A DNA stretch of 64,000 nucleotides from Gigaspora margarita (GCA_009809945.1 WTPW01001255.1:55930-119929); one strand, 5' to 3'. Shown: positions 44,092 to 55,324, counted from the stretch's first letter. Made by a program: numbers and translations. The notes: generated by a model from the letters alone, not told the origin.

Positions 44092-44342
44092 TTATCTAAA
44101 CTAGCAGAATTCTTTTTTAATTTTTAACAGCTGTTTAGTATATCAGGAATGTGTTGAGTATGATCTGGGTTTACATGAGGAGAGTGTTGAGAATACAAAG
44201 CAAAATTTTCAATTATATTATATAATTAGAAATTTGCTTTGTATTCTCAACATAGATGGATACTCTCCTTATATAAGCCTGGGTCACACTTAATGCACTC
44301 CTAACGGCTGTTAAAAATTGAAAAAGACCTCTGCTATCTAAA
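44092..44342. repeat. Hairpin, ~115-bp arms, inside hAT A
   Basis: Both arms share ATTTTTAACAGC, GGAGAGT and GTTGAGAATACAAAGCAAA, meeting near 44218. It lies between the start of the transposase remnant and the right end of hAT A. Confidence 0.7.
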
Positions 44343-44921
44343 CTTTGTATTTGAAACCATGCATTTTTATTGTAGCTTATATTAATATTTATAATTCAAA
44401 TATTTGTAAAGAAACATTGCCCGTTTTATATTAATAAAGAAATTTTTAATCTAACTCTAATTGCATAATTTGGTTTGTAATAGTCGATTAAAAAAGCAGT
44501 ATGCAATTTACTTCCTGCTTTAACATATAATTTGAATAAATTAATATATTTTAAACTAATTATTATTAAATTTGTAAAAGGGTTAAGTTATACATGCTTT
44601 GATCAAGTTTTATTTGATACTGAAATAATTTTTGTAAAAGGCTAAATGCTAATTAAAAATTTGCGATTTTTAGATGGATTAGTCTAAATCAGGTCTTTAG
44701 TCGACTAAGCCAACTTTTTGAAAAATTAACTAACTTAGTCAGCTAAGTCAACTAAGTCAACTAACTCTAAGTCAACCAATATTCCTAGTTGAAGGTAGAG
44801 CTTTGACCCAGGTCAGAAAATAGTAATCTGGATGGATCAAACATTTATCCAGGTAATGACCTGGGTTAACGGGTTATGCAGACAATTGTAAAATTTTTTG
44901 AAGCTATAGCTATTATTATTA

Positions 44922-45100
44922 TAATAGAACAGAGTAAAACCTGAGTTGCGAAATAGTGAAATTCACTTTGTAGATCAGATTAGAGTGAAATTTATATTTT
45001 ATTCTGTTTTTATATATATCACCCTTATAGATGATCATAGCAGATTTTACTATTTCACAACTCAGGTTTCACCCTATCATATCATAATTTCTAGAACATC
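44922..45100. mobile_element. Palindromic miniature element (AAACCTGAGTTGC), copy 2
   Basis: AAAACCTGAGTTGCGAAATAG at the left and its complement TATTTCACAACTCAGGTTT at the right; flanks are TTATAATAGA-like, as in copy 1 at 35612-35786. Confidence 0.7.
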
Positions 45101-45223
45101 TGTAAAAATTTGCTGAATAGTTTTTCAGGCTATCTATAAAGTTATATTAGTTAAATTGTGCAATATAGCATAGTCAGACTTTTAATTTAATTGAATAATT
45201 GACCAACATGTACTACCTATTAG

Positions 45224-46039
45224 CAGTATTGTATGTTTTGGCTGTTTACAGCCTTTTTTGGCTTGTCCATGTCCAAAATTGTCCAAACATCCAAGATTGT
45301 TCAAAGCTTGTCCAGGCTTTAATAATTAATAAATCTATCTAAAAAATATATAACTATATATTTTTTTAGATGCTGAACACATTCTAGTTAATTGATGATC
45401 CGCCAGTCATCGGGTGCATGATCATAGTGTAACGTGACGCAGATCACTATGTAAATTACTATATATGTGAATGCTACGATGCCCCAAGGAAAAATAATTT
45501 TTTTACTAAGTTAATCGACCTTGTCGACTAATTGAAAGTTGTAGAGCTCGTCTTTGCGGTTCTAATGGTAGCTAAATCATCCAAATCGGCCCAGTGGAAG
45601 CCAAGATATCTTTAAAAAACGTGTCAACGCCTATATAAAATCTCTATGTAAACAATAGATTGTTTACATAGAGATTTTATATAGGCGTTGACACGTTTTT
45701 TAAAGATATCTCGGCTTCCACTAGGCCGATTTGGATGATTTAGCTACCATTAGAACCGCAAAGACGAGCTCTACAACTTTCAATTAGTCGACAAGGTCGA
45801 TTAACTTAGTAAAAAAATTATTTTTCCTTGGGGCATCGTAGCATTCACATATATAGTAATTTACATAGTGATCTGCGTCACGTTACACTATGATCATGCA
45901 CCCGATGACTGGCGGATCATCAATTAAAATTAAAATAGGTTATCTTAATAAAATTTTAAGTAATTTTACTTTATTTAATTGTTCAAAATTGTTCAAAATT
46001 GTCCAAATCATTGTCCAAAGCTGTCCTGTGACAACACTG
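45224..46039. mobile_element. hAT-like element with TTGTCCAAA words, perfect 8-bp duplication
   Basis: TSD CCTATTAG at 45216-45223 and 46040-46047. Ends CAGTATTGT and, inverted, CAGTGTTGT. Word arrays of GTCCAAA, TTGTCCA and TTCAAAATTG lie at 45265-45315 and 45978-46028. It surrounds the 540-bp palindrome at 45388-45927. Confidence 0.85.
45388..45927. repeat. 540-bp near-perfect palindrome
   Basis: Arms 45388-45656 and 45659-45927, centre AG, and nearly identical (for example GTGAATGCTACGATGCCCC and its complement). Contains ACGTGACGCAGATCAC, GTTCTAATGGTAGCTAAATC and GTGTCAACGCC. A diverged relative (TTCTAATGGTAGTTAAATC) forms the core of the palindrome at 50690-52126. The near-identity implies recent origin or arm-to-arm conversion. 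Confidence 0.9.
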
Positions 46040-46796
46040 CCTATTAGCATAACGTTTAGCAGTTACAAATACGAATTGTTTGTTTTTTGTGAATAAGTAA
46101 TAATAAAGAAATATACATAATGACAAATTGATGAAATCCTAATCTAAATTACATAATTACTACATATTAAAAGGAAATTTTAATCAACCATTCACTAATC
46201 TCTTTGATAAGTAATCTTTACATAGTGTGATCATCTCATATATGCTAATTCAAATGCCATTTGCTAAAAATTTATCACCATTCTATAATCTATTAAAAGA
46301 GATCTATTCAATTACATCTTCATATTCTGTATTCTAAGTTGAAATTCTTTAACAGAATTATCGATACCCTATTTTTATTTATCTATTCTTGAAATATTTT
46401 TTGTTTGACACCAAGGTTTAGATATTTGTTAGTTGTTATTTTGCATATTTCTAGAACTAAATTTATCAAATACTAATATATATGCAGTTGTTGTAGTGTT
46501 TTGAGTTAAACTATATACTTTACAATCACTATTTTTTAATTGTATATTTGCACACTTAAACAAATAAAAATAAATTAGAATGAAACAACTACTAAATACA
46601 AATATATATATGTATAGTAAACAGAAACCAGTAACTTATCTGTTGGTAGAAATAAGGTTTTGGTGGATTATCTATTTGATTAGTAAGTGAATTGAGATTG
46701 GTATTGTATTGATAGTGATGATATATAACATAGTCATAGCTATAGTTATTACTATATTAGAGAGAAAATATAAGAAGTTAGAAGCAAAGAATTAAT

Positions 46797-46930
46797 AATA
46801 GAGGGTTTCAAAGTTTACAAATAAGTGACGCATTCCAAAAATAAATAGGATTTTTTATTAACATTTTTACTATGTTGAATTATAAATTAGAAAAATAAAA
46901 TAGGATTCTTGAATTTTAACTTTGAAACCC
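46797..46930. mobile_element. Small element with TAGAGGGTTTCAAAGTT ends
   Basis: TAGAGGGTTTCAAAGTT and, inverted, TAGGGGTTTCAAAGTT; the interior is AT-rich. TAG-starting ends suggest hAT, but no duplication is visible. Confidence 0.55.
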
Positions 46931-47710
46931 CTAATACTGTAATAAGAAAATATAAGAAGTTGGAAGCAAAAAATTAATTATACCTGTAATATAATAAAGA
47001 AATATAACTTACTAATTATAAAATCTTTGCATTCTTATTGGTCAATTTGGTTCTGAATCAGATCTGAGTTATGATTTTCAAATCCAGAACCACTATGCTA
47101 CACAATATAGCATTTTTGCCTATTTTAAATTCTAATCTGTTTGACCCGGGTCAGAGCAATTTTTGACCTGTGCCTGCTGGATCAGATGACCCATATAGGT
47201 CACTCAACCCAGGTCAAAGCTCTAGTTGAAGAAGCTAATGCCTCAGATATCACTTTCCTGATGAAGTATTATCTGAAGATAAGTTTTTTTTTCAGTATTT
47301 CTTTTTCTAATTCTCTTCATTATCTTTTTACTAACCTGTTCTTTATATACTATTTCTACAAAATCTAGAGTCTTACCTGAATTGTTATTGATAATGTCTT
47401 GGTCTTGTAGCAAAGAGATTGCAGGAAGTTCAGGCTCCATTGAAGATTTTACTAGTTTCAGGCATGGGATCAAGAATCATACCATTATCTTTACCAGACT
47501 GATCTTTAATAGGTGGTAAAATATCTTTTGCGAGGATGCTTTCTGTTCATTAGTGATAATCTGGGTCTGCTTCTGTTCCAATTTTGCAAATCATTTTTTA
47601 CTTTCTTTTGCTGTTCTAGTTCCACAATTCTAGTACTGAGCTCATTATCTCTTATCCTTGTTTTTTTAGTATTTTGTTTTAGTTCTATGATTCTAGTCAT
47701 AAATCTTTAG

Positions 47711-48145
47711 CAAAAATCTAGCCATTTTTTTTTTAAGTTCAATAAACTTAGCTTTCAAAACCTTAGTCAAAATATAAAACATTCCTTAAAACAAAGTTGT
47801 TGCTGAAGTTTAAATGAATTCAATGATATAAAAAATATAAAAAAATAAACTATTCCTTGTAAAGTTTTATGACTTTAAAAGTGAGCAATTATTTTATTTA
47901 CTTCCACTTGATTCTTTTCAGATTTGTAAACTCTCAATATAAAAAGTAATTGATTAGATGTGCCAAAGCAAGAACTTTCTTCAAAATGCATTTGTAAAGG
48001 GTCAGTGCATTATAAAGTAATAAAGAAAATCAAAAAATCTATTTTTTAGTAAATAGATCACTTATTAATTCAATTTTTTCATATTATTCTTGTTTGTAAA
48101 AAGATATTGTTTTAAGTATTTAGATATTTTATTGTGCATATTTAT
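47711..48145. other. AT-rich stretch without recognised features
   Basis: Upstream side of the split gene; no promoter or earlier exon could be identified. Confidence 0.4.
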
Positions 48146-48150
48146 TGTCA

Positions 48151-48363
48151 TGGCTAAAGCTAGAAATGGCTGAAGCTAGAATTAGTGACCTTAATTTAAA
48201 AATATAAACTCTACCAAAACCTACTTATATTCTTTTATTATTAAACTAACCCTAAACTCTAACCTAATACTAAAAAAACTCTAACAAAAGGCCCAAAAAA
48301 TTTTTAAAAATTTTATATTAAAATAATTAAAATTTCTAGTTTCAGCCATTTCTAGCTTCAGCT
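48151..48363. mobile_element. Miniature element of AGCTAGAAATGGCTGA words
   Basis: GGCTAAAGCTAGAAATGGC and GAAGCTAGAATTAG at the left, and the inverted copies GCCATTTCTAGCTTCAGC at the right. Inside is a telomere-like ACTAACCCTAAACTC and AACAAAAGGCCC, a weak form of the core module. Confidence 0.6.
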
Positions 48364-48474
48364 ACAAATTTATTAATTAAATTAATCTATTTACAAGATC
48401 TATCTATAGTTGCATTTACAGTAGCTAGATCATATTTGGTATTATATTCATTTTAATTAATTAGAGTATTTAAG

Positions 48475-48643
48475 CAGGACCCTAAAATATGATTAGATTA
48501 ATTATAAAATTACTAAAAATAGAAAGATCTGCAAAAAACCTCAAAAATAAGCAAAAAATTTACTAAAAATAGAAAAGATCTGCATAAAAACTTCCAAAAA
48601 TAAGCAAATAATACCTGACCTATCTATGTATATTTCGAGGTTC
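48475..48643 (-). mobile_element. Element T, short form (8-bp duplication)
   Basis: TSD TATTTAAG at 48467-48474 and 48644-48651. CAGGACCCTAAAATATG at the left, CGAGGTTC at the right. The body is two repeats of the TTTGCTTATTTTTG and GCAGATCTTTCTATTTTTAG type (minus strand). This is the unfilled form of the locus disrupted at 21020-24377. Confidence 0.8.
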
Positions 48644-48647
48644 TATT

Positions 48648-49200
48648 TAAGGGTAGGGTGAATGTAGATCATTTTTAATAGTGATCACGTTGTGATCATA
48701 TGAAATCAGGTGATCAACCAATCACAATTGTAAACAATATAGATTCGACCAATCAACTTTATTTATTTTTGTGTAACTAAGAAAAATTTGAGCCAACTTA
48801 GAAAAACTTTACGACATATAGAAGTATAATTTTTTTGAATACTATATTTATTAAAATTTTACTATTATGAAAAGAGTATTTTGTACTATATACAAGTCAC
48901 TCTCATTATAGTGAACTCTCGATATAGTGAAGATTGCTTATAGTGAAGATTTTTTTTAGAACAAATATAAACTTAACTATATAAAGAGCTCTCGATATAG
49001 TAAATATTCGATATAGTAAAGAAAATTCTTCAGCCCAACGACTTTACTATAACGAGAGTGACTTGTATTATAAAATTTTTGGCTAAATTTATAACAACTG
49101 TAAAAAGTTTTATTTGTAGCACATTTTTATTTTCTATATAAATCTCATTGTACCACTAAAATCATATGATAAATGATCTATGTTCACCCTACCCTTAAGC
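48648..49200. mobile_element. Element with TTAAGGGTAGGGTGAA ends
   Basis: TTAAGGGTAGGGTGAATGTAG at the left; the right end, inverted, is TTAAGGGTAGGGTGAACATAG, both followed by ATCATTTTT. CTATTTAA lies beside both ends, overlapping the duplication of the neighbouring element T. A smaller element (48893-49065) is nested inside. Confidence 0.65.
48893..49065. mobile_element. TA-inserting miniature element (CAAGTCACTCTC ends)
   Basis: CAAGTCACTCTCATTATAGTG and, inverted, CAAGTCACTCTCGTTATAGT; TA at 48891-48892 and 49066-49067. TATAGTGAA and CTCGATATAG words repeat. Relative of 27026-27160. Confidence 0.75.
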
Positions 49201-49605
49201 TATTTAAGTTCATTAATACTTCATATTGATTTAGTAATAAGTATAAAAAATTATTTATCTAAATTGTCTAAGTTAATTTTATTTATTTAATTTAGTTAAA
49301 GTGTAAAAATTATTGATTAATCATTATTAAGTTTTTAAATCAAATATCATTGAGATTAGAAATTTGTAGGTTTGTAATATAAAATATAAAGCTTATGCTT
49401 TGGTCAATTTTAGCAGCTCAATAAAATGGTTCTAGTAATTATGTATTTAGAATAAAAATTATTTATTAATTAATATAAATTGAGATTCTATTATTTTATT
49501 AAAAATAGAATTTTTTAATTTTGAAAAAATAATCTTTATATTTTTTTTGTTTAATGTGTATCTAAATATAGATAAATACTATTATAATAAAAAAATTACT
49601 TTGAT
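49201..49605. other. AT-rich stretch without recognised features
   Basis: No gene or repeat end supported. Confidence 0.4.
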
Positions 49606-49610
49606 TCACA

Positions 49611-49897
49611 GGCTATGAAATTCACATTCCCATTTTAAAAAATTTCAAAAAAGTTTTCTATTTAAGTTAGAATTAGGGTTAGAGCTGTAATAAATAGCAA
49701 ACTTTATAGTAAAATTTAGCAAGAAATTTTTTTTGTATAAAAAAAAGTAGTTTCATAGACAAAATTTTAAGTTAGAAGTGATTTTTTGATTTTTTCATAA
49801 AAAATATTTTGTTTTTGTTATACAAAAAAAATTTGCAGATCATACTGATTCTGCAATTTTGATTGGTCAGATGCAGAATTGTGAATTTTACGGCCTG
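49611..49897 (+). mobile_element. CACAGGC-ended miniature element with core module
   Basis: CACAGGCTATGAAATTCACA at the left, ACAGGCCGTAAAATTCACA inverted at the right. The interior is the core module: TTAGGGTTAGAGC, AGCAAGAAATTTTTTTTG, AAGTAGTTTCATAGAC, AAAATTTTAAGTTAGAAG. No clear target duplication. Confidence 0.65.
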
Positions 49898-49904
49898 TTA
49901 AGAT

Positions 49905-50110
49905 TAGCAATACTCTTATAATAATCTATTATAATTCCAATATAGTTAACTACCATTAGAATTGAGTATTTCAAAGTTACTGAATTTAAGCAACTCTTTA
50001 AAAAATTTAGCCAAAATAGGTAGCTTAGGAGATTGCTTATATTTGGGACTTTATAGTAATTCCAATACAGTGAACTTAATATAGTGAACTATACTATAAC
50101 TTTCTTCGTC
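49905..50110. repeat. TATAGTGAACT / TTCCAATA word cluster
   Basis: AATTCCAATATAGTTAACTA at the left and AATTCCAATACAGTGAAC and TATAGTGAACTATAC at the right are in the same orientation. The word is that of the TA-inserting elements at 27026-27160 and 48893-49065, but ends could not be placed. Confidence 0.4.
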
Positions 50111-50689
50111 AATGATAAAGGTTCTAATCCAATCTACCTAAATTATAAAAAACTATTTCTGTATATAATAAGCTTAGTTTCAACTCTACTTGAAATATTA
50201 AAGAACTATTTATTGAAAAAACTAAATTTTCAATTTGTTTAAAATTTAAAAAATCATTCTAAAGCTGTTAAACTATACTTACAATTGACTATATTAATTT
50301 AGCTTGTAACTACTCAACATTTTATAACCTTTTTCAAACCTTTTTACCAATTTATAATTGTCATAAGACTTGGTAAAATAAGCTTTTAAAAAAAGTTTTC
50401 AAAATAAAATAAGATAAGTAGTATGTATATAAAAATAGAATGAACTACTATCTTTGAAGGCATAATTCTTCTCAACTTTATTATTTTTTTGCTTTAAACT
50501 TAAATATCAAAGAGCATTTGTAGAAATAAACTGTCAAATCTTGTTATGTAAATACAATTTTCTTTTGAAAAACCCCTGAAAATGTTATTTGAAAAGAGCC
50601 TACTGTTGCAATTTACTATATAAAATAAAAAGATCATATAGGTATCAATTACCAAATTTTATCAGTCAAGGGACATGTCCAACTGAGTG
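50111..50689. other. AT-rich stretch without recognised features
   Basis: No gene or repeat structure could be supported up to the start of the large palindrome. Confidence 0.4.
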
Positions 50690-52126
50690 CAATTACTTAT
50701 AGATTAAATGAGTTGACTCATCCAATTTTATATATATAATTATGCAAAAAAATCATTTAAATTGAATTTATTTAAAAAAAAGTCTCTTTAAATTTTAAAT
50801 ATATATTCTTTGGCATTTAATACTCTTTTGTTTAAAGTTTTAGTTCTTAATTTAAAGTAGGGGGATGAAAATCTTCCACTAAAGTTGACCAATTCTTTAC
50901 TATGTTCTTTAAGTCAAATGAGTGACTCACCCTATACAATAATATGATTAGTTAAAATAATTCTTTAAAAATATGTAAGACGATATTAAGTAAAGGCTTC
51001 TTGTGCCCTAATTGAAAGTTGAAGAGGAGGTTCTCCTGATTCTAATGGTAGTTAAATCATCAAAATTGGCTTGGTGGAACCCAAGATACTCGGGATCAAA
51101 GAAAAAATATAAGGATCTGCAAATTCATTGTTACACAAAGTATATTACTTTGTGTAATAGTGAATTGCAGATCCTTATGTTCTCTTCTTTGATTTCAAGT
51201 ATCTTGGGTTCCACCAAGCCAATTTTGATGATTTAACTACCATTAGAATCACAAGAAGCCTTTACTTAATATTGTCTTACATATTTTTAAAGAATTATTT
51301 TAACCAATCATATTATTGTATAGGGTGGGTCACTCATTTGACTTAAAGAATATAGTAAAGAATTGGTCAACTTTAGTGGAAGATTTTCATCTCCCTACTT
51401 CAAATTAAGAACTAAAACTTTAAACAAAAGAGTATTAAATACCAAAGAATATATATTTAAAATTTAAAGAGACTTTCAGTCCTCCGGGCCGATAGCATAG
51501 CGGTTATGCTCCGAGGATACAAATCGCAAGGTTGCCAGTTCAATTCCTCCCAAAGGCGAAATAAAAAAAAGCCAGCCGATTAGGGAACTGAAACACTGTG
51601 GGAAACAGGGACCCAGGACGTCGTATGACGGACTTANTTGGGCAGCNGTTATTTCGAGAATTTGTGGCTGTGAAGAAAATCGTGCTAGGACCCCGATTTG
51701 GAATAACCGAAGTCACGAGACGTAATGTGAGGCCTAAGTCTGGATTTACATTGATACTACATGAACTCGTGGCGCCGCCGACCCGTATAGGTGAAATTCC
51801 GGTCCGGTGTTTGGCGAAGTAACCTCTCTGGGGGTCATTGCGGTGGGTCGCATCTAGGTGCTATTAGTAGTAACCGGGTGAAGTCGGGCTATTTGTAAAC
51901 ATGTTAATTTAGTTAATAAATGTAATACCCTTCGGGGTTCGCATAAAGATTTATAATAAAGTCACGGCAAGATTCGCCAAAGTTAAAAAAAAAAAAAAAA
52001 TAAAAAATAAAAAATTTAAAGAGACTTTTATATGTATGCTTTTAAATAAATTCAATTTAAATAATTTTTTTGCATAATTTTACATACAAAATTGGGTGAT
52101 CAACTCATTTAATTTATAAGTAACTA
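50690..52126. repeat. ~0.9-kb palindrome interrupted by a SINE
   Basis: The left arm 50690-51140 and right arm (51143-52126 without 51477-52028) meet near ACACAAAGTATATTACTTTG. Landmarks in both arms are ATTAAATGAGTTGA, CATTTAATACTCTTTTG or its complement, and TTAGTGGAAGATTTTCATC. The inner part (TTCTAATGGTAGTTAAATC, CAAGATACT) is homologous to the 540-bp palindrome at 45388-45927, so the two are one foldback family. Confidence 0.85.
51477..52010 (+). mobile_element. tRNA-derived SINE with poly(A) and 18-bp target duplication
   Basis: Direct repeats AAAATTTAAAGAGACTTT at 51459-51476 and 52011-52028 enclose a GC-richer 534-bp unit ending in an A-rich tail (51985-52010). The head resembles a tRNA: box A TAGCATAGCGG (about 51493) and box B AGTTCAATTCC (about 51538) about 35 nt apart, suited to RNA polymerase III. 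The head is followed by a 400-bp body without similarity to anything else in the window; the frame at 51598-51822 inside it is incidental. Two Ns lie near 51637 and 51647. No LINE partner is seen here. The long perfect duplication suggests a recent insertion. Confidence 0.85.
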
Positions 52127-53000
52127 CATTCTAAGCCATTATATGTAGACTGTTATAGTAAAAATTTATTTCTTAATTTGTATAACAAATTGTGTGATTA
52201 ATATTTCAAATTTATGTGAATCATCATATTCATTTATATATTATATATTACTGTAAAAAAAAAGAAGATTCCAACTATGGTAAAAATAGACGTTTTCAAT
52301 TATATAAATATTAAAAAAGTAAACAATGCTTATTTGAAATTTTTTAGACATAAATATGATTATAAACCTGGAATTGGAGTTGACAAGAATGACAATAAAG
52401 CTCACTTATCATCAAAAATCAGTAAAGATTGTTATTGTTTAAATCTCATAATTTAAGTCATGCTTTGAAGATACTTCAGATTGGTTATTTTTATACCAAT
52501 AGAATCAAAATTGATAAAAAAATGCAAAATGTTCAAAAATTATAAAAAAGTAGCAGGCCAAAGTAATGTATTAGGACATTTTAGTTACAAAAGTTACTTT
52601 CTTTTGTTATAAAAATTTTGATATACAAAAAATATTTATCTAATTCTTTCTCAATTATCAACTAAAATTATATAAATAAAAATTTTTATTCAATATTGCG
52701 AGTAGTAGTAATATTTCTGTAATTATTTTAATTAGTTTTTGTATGCAGAATAGATATTGTAAAGAGTCTTCTTTTATTAAATAGTAAGTAATACAATAAA
52801 GTATATAAGTAAAATGTATCAATTATTAATAGTACTTGAAACAACGAGCATTTTAAAAGGTTAGCAATAGATATTAATGTAACAACAGACAGATAAAAAT
52901 TAGTTAAGTATTGTTAGTTAAAAACAAAATCAGGTGACTAATAATTGTAAATGGAAAAGACAATAGATTTTTTTCATATTGCAGTATAGATATTTATAGA
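52127..53000. other. AT-rich stretch without recognised features
   Basis: No gene or defined repeat. Confidence 0.4.
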
Positions 53001-53009
53001 ATATTGAAG

Positions 53010-53149
53010 CAGAAATGGTAAAATTGGAGGTTATTTGCCTTTTTTTCAAATGATCTAGGTTATTTCAGACTAAAATTCATAATAAAATTGGATTATTTGA
53101 GGTTATTTGAGGTCATTTAAAGTTATTTGAAGATCATTTACCATCTCTG
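53010..53149. mobile_element. hAT-like miniature element of GGTTATTTGA words
   Basis: CAGAAATGGTAAA and, inverted, CAGAGATGGTAAA; flanks TATTGAAG / CATTAAAG (6 of 8). The 140-bp body is built of GGTTATTTGA and TCATTT words, the same words as at 15795-15965. Confidence 0.65.
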
Positions 53150-53890
53150 CATTAAAGTGGTATTAGTCATGTGTCTAGTTTTTTGAATAGACTACTATAA
53201 ATTGTTTAGATTCCTTTGTGATTTTATTTTTCTAGTTTTTATCAATAAATAAATAAGTCAATTTTGATTTGTTAACTTTAACCCTTTTATAATAGATATA
53301 AAAATATTAATATTAAATTACAAGTTAGGGTGTTAATTTATATATTTATATTTAATTTATCAACTAAATTATTTACTATTGCAAGTTAATATGCTCATCA
53401 TTGATTTCTATTTTATAATTTTGAATAGTTCATATTTTTTAGATTTTATAGTTTTATTTTCTTGCATTTATAAAATCTTGTACATTTAGTTCTTCATGTT
53501 TTGTTTTATATCTTTCAATAAATAAAGTAGGTTGTATACAATTTGATTTCATTTTTACAAATATTGATATAAAAAATATATATATATAATTTTTGCTAAA
53601 TATAATCAATAAACCCTCTATTATACAAGTTTAATTAATTATAGAGGATGATGAATAGTTCATGTTTAAAAAAAAAATACAGTTATATAATAAGAATCTC
53701 TTTTTTTCTAACTTACATCTTTTTTTTTTATACTGTATTATTTTCACCTTTATTTAATAAAGGCTTTTTGTTGAACTATAGTGTTCTTTATTAATTGGGC
53801 TTATAATAGTTTTATTTTATTTTTAAACTATTAGAGAATAACTTGAGTCAAAGCTAATTTGATTAGTGTTTCAATCAAACTAGTAAGTTA
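53150..53890. other. AT-rich stretch without recognised features
   Basis: No gene or defined repeat; several T and A runs. Confidence 0.4.
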
Positions 53891-54135
53891 GAAGTGTTCT
53901 TGTTTTTATGTAATCTGAGCCAATCTGACGATTCAAATTCAAACCTCAGATCGAACCTGCAGAGCATTAATACTAGCTTAGCATATTCAAGTTAATATTA
54001 TAGCAAAATTACAATTCAAGCAATTTTACTTAGTATAGGTTTATTAGTAAAATTTGTTAAAATTTGGTAATTCAGGCAAAATAATTTAGGTCAGATTGGC
54101 TCGGGTTATGCAGATACAAAATTTTTTGAACATCA
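53891..54135. mobile_element. Element S, compact copy
   Basis: AGTTAGAAGTGTTC then CTGAGCCAATCTGAC at the left; the inverted right end GATGTTCAAAAAATTTTG, ACCCGAGCCAATCTGACC. The interior ACCTCAGATCGAACCTGC, ATTAATACTAGC, CAAGCAATTTTACTTAG corresponds to both halves of the split copy at 20923-24559. Confidence 0.75.
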
Positions 54136-55324
54136 TAAACCCACTAAATCAAACCATTCTCGCATCACCACCCTAAAAAATTTTATTATCTAGCCAAATT
54201 AAAACTAAAGATCAGGTATAATATAAAATCAAAACAAAAATCCCCAAACCCTAATTCTAACACTAGTAATGAAATTTTTTTATACTGGTGATGCTAGGGT
54301 CTTATTTTTAAATTGTATTGATTTATCATACTTCTTTCTTTATGATATACCTTCAATTTTTTTTTGCTTGTAATTATGTTAATGCAGATTAATTAATCGA
54401 GTATTATTACCCAGTTGCGATTAAACTCTGTACTGTATTCTTTTTTCAAAAAATTTTTATTCAAATTTATTTAATAACTTTAATATCTTCAATATAATAT
54501 ATTTGATAAAATAATTTCATCAACATCAAGAGACGATTGGTTAACATTACTATGGTTTACGTCACTTATAGTCATCAAAGAAAATTCATTTAAATTCAAA
54601 TAGCAACTTGTTTTTTAATTTAAGTTATATTAAAAATATAAACTGTAAAAATAGTAAATTCAATGCTGCTCTTTTAGATTTACAGTTTATTTTTTCTGTA
54701 TTTTGGTATTTTGTGAAGTATTAAAGGTTAAAGTTAATTAATTTCTCAAATTTTGGATTAAATATGAATATTTTTAGGTGCCATGAATTTTTGACCAACA
54801 ATAACACAGTGGCATGAATTTTTGACCAATAATAATCCATACACGTGACTAAATCTGATAAAAATTTCGGAATAATCTACATTTTTTGATGAGTATAGGT
54901 GACATGAACTATAGATAAATACATATAGCATGTTTATATATAATATGTTTGCACATAATATGTGTATTAGAATAACATTTACCAAATTTGAAAGTTTGAG
55001 ATAGCACATATTCGTGTTTGGTTTAAAAATAATCTTTTGTTAGCATATTATAGCACTTTAATATTAGATAGCACATCAATGTATAGTATATTAAATTTAA
55101 ATATATATAAGCACAAGCTTTTAAATGTAATAAAGTCAGAGAGATTTCCTTTGATTTTATTTAAGAAAAATAAAGGTAATACTAAAGAGACCTAATTTGA
55201 AACTTATCTCCTAGAACTATTAGAGCTAGATTAGTCATATTACTACAAAAACTTTTCAATAATAGTATAAGTATAAATAAATTAATATGTTAATTACTAA
55301 TTAGGAGAACATCTAAAGTGGAGC
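54136..55324. other. AT-rich stretch with a small core-like fragment
   Basis: Near 54195-54275 there is GATCAGGTATAATATAAAATC with AACCCTAATTCTAACAC, which resembles one edge of the core-bearing elements but lacks the rest. Otherwise no feature. Confidence 0.4.

Larger units (their letters stand above)
40640..44787 (-). mobile_element. hAT transposon A (4.15 kb), carries decayed transposase
   Basis: TSD GTTGAAGG at 40632-40639 and 44788-44795. Ends TAGGAGTATTAG and, inverted, TAGGAATATTGG. Near both ends lie AGTCAACTAAG / CTAAGTTAGCTTAG words (40690-40725, 44690-44780). The interior holds the hAT transposase remnant, a 250-bp hairpin at 44092-44342 and two later insertions (41159-41444 and 41537-41850). 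Confidence 0.85.
44796..47224. mobile_element. hAT-like transposon B (2.43 kb), non-autonomous
   Basis: Ends TAGAGCTTTGACCCAGGTC and, inverted, TAGAGCTTTGACCTGGGTT. The left flank is GTTGAAGG (44788-44795, shared with hAT A), the right flank GTTGAAGA (47225-47232). GACCCAGGTCA / TGACCTGGG words lie within 85 bp of each end. No transposase is recognised. It contains three smaller elements (44922-45100, 45224-46039, 46797-46930). Confidence 0.8.
39025..47700 (-). pseudogene. Host-type gene split by three DNA transposons
   Basis: Read on the minus strand, pieces of one protein appear in family order: coiled coil ELKQNTKKTRIRDNELSTRI (47700-47506), IKDQSGKDNGMILDPMPE, VYKEQVSKKIMKRIRKRNTE (to 47233), then after two hAT insertions LSLTQLFDKATNAKYSTI, KIYKLFETLGIDKIKYIMTY and SISKLTNDKIQKIIDSF (40510-39890), and after a TA element a Cys-pair tail LCPLCRLDHSD..GEYKNGTYYIKCEQ ending near 39027. 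The family (coiled coil, KIYKLFE block, C-x2-C tail) is multicopy in Rhizophagus; function unknown. Beyond the insertions there are frame changes and stops, so it is dead. Confidence 0.6.

Noticed and set aside
51490-51560. Possible tRNA gene
   Set aside because: Boxes A and B are present, but the acceptor stem does not close and the unit continues into a SINE body with poly(A).
51598-51822. 74-codon frame in a GC-rich patch
   Set aside because: It lies in the SINE body; there is no start context or family, and two Ns fall within it.
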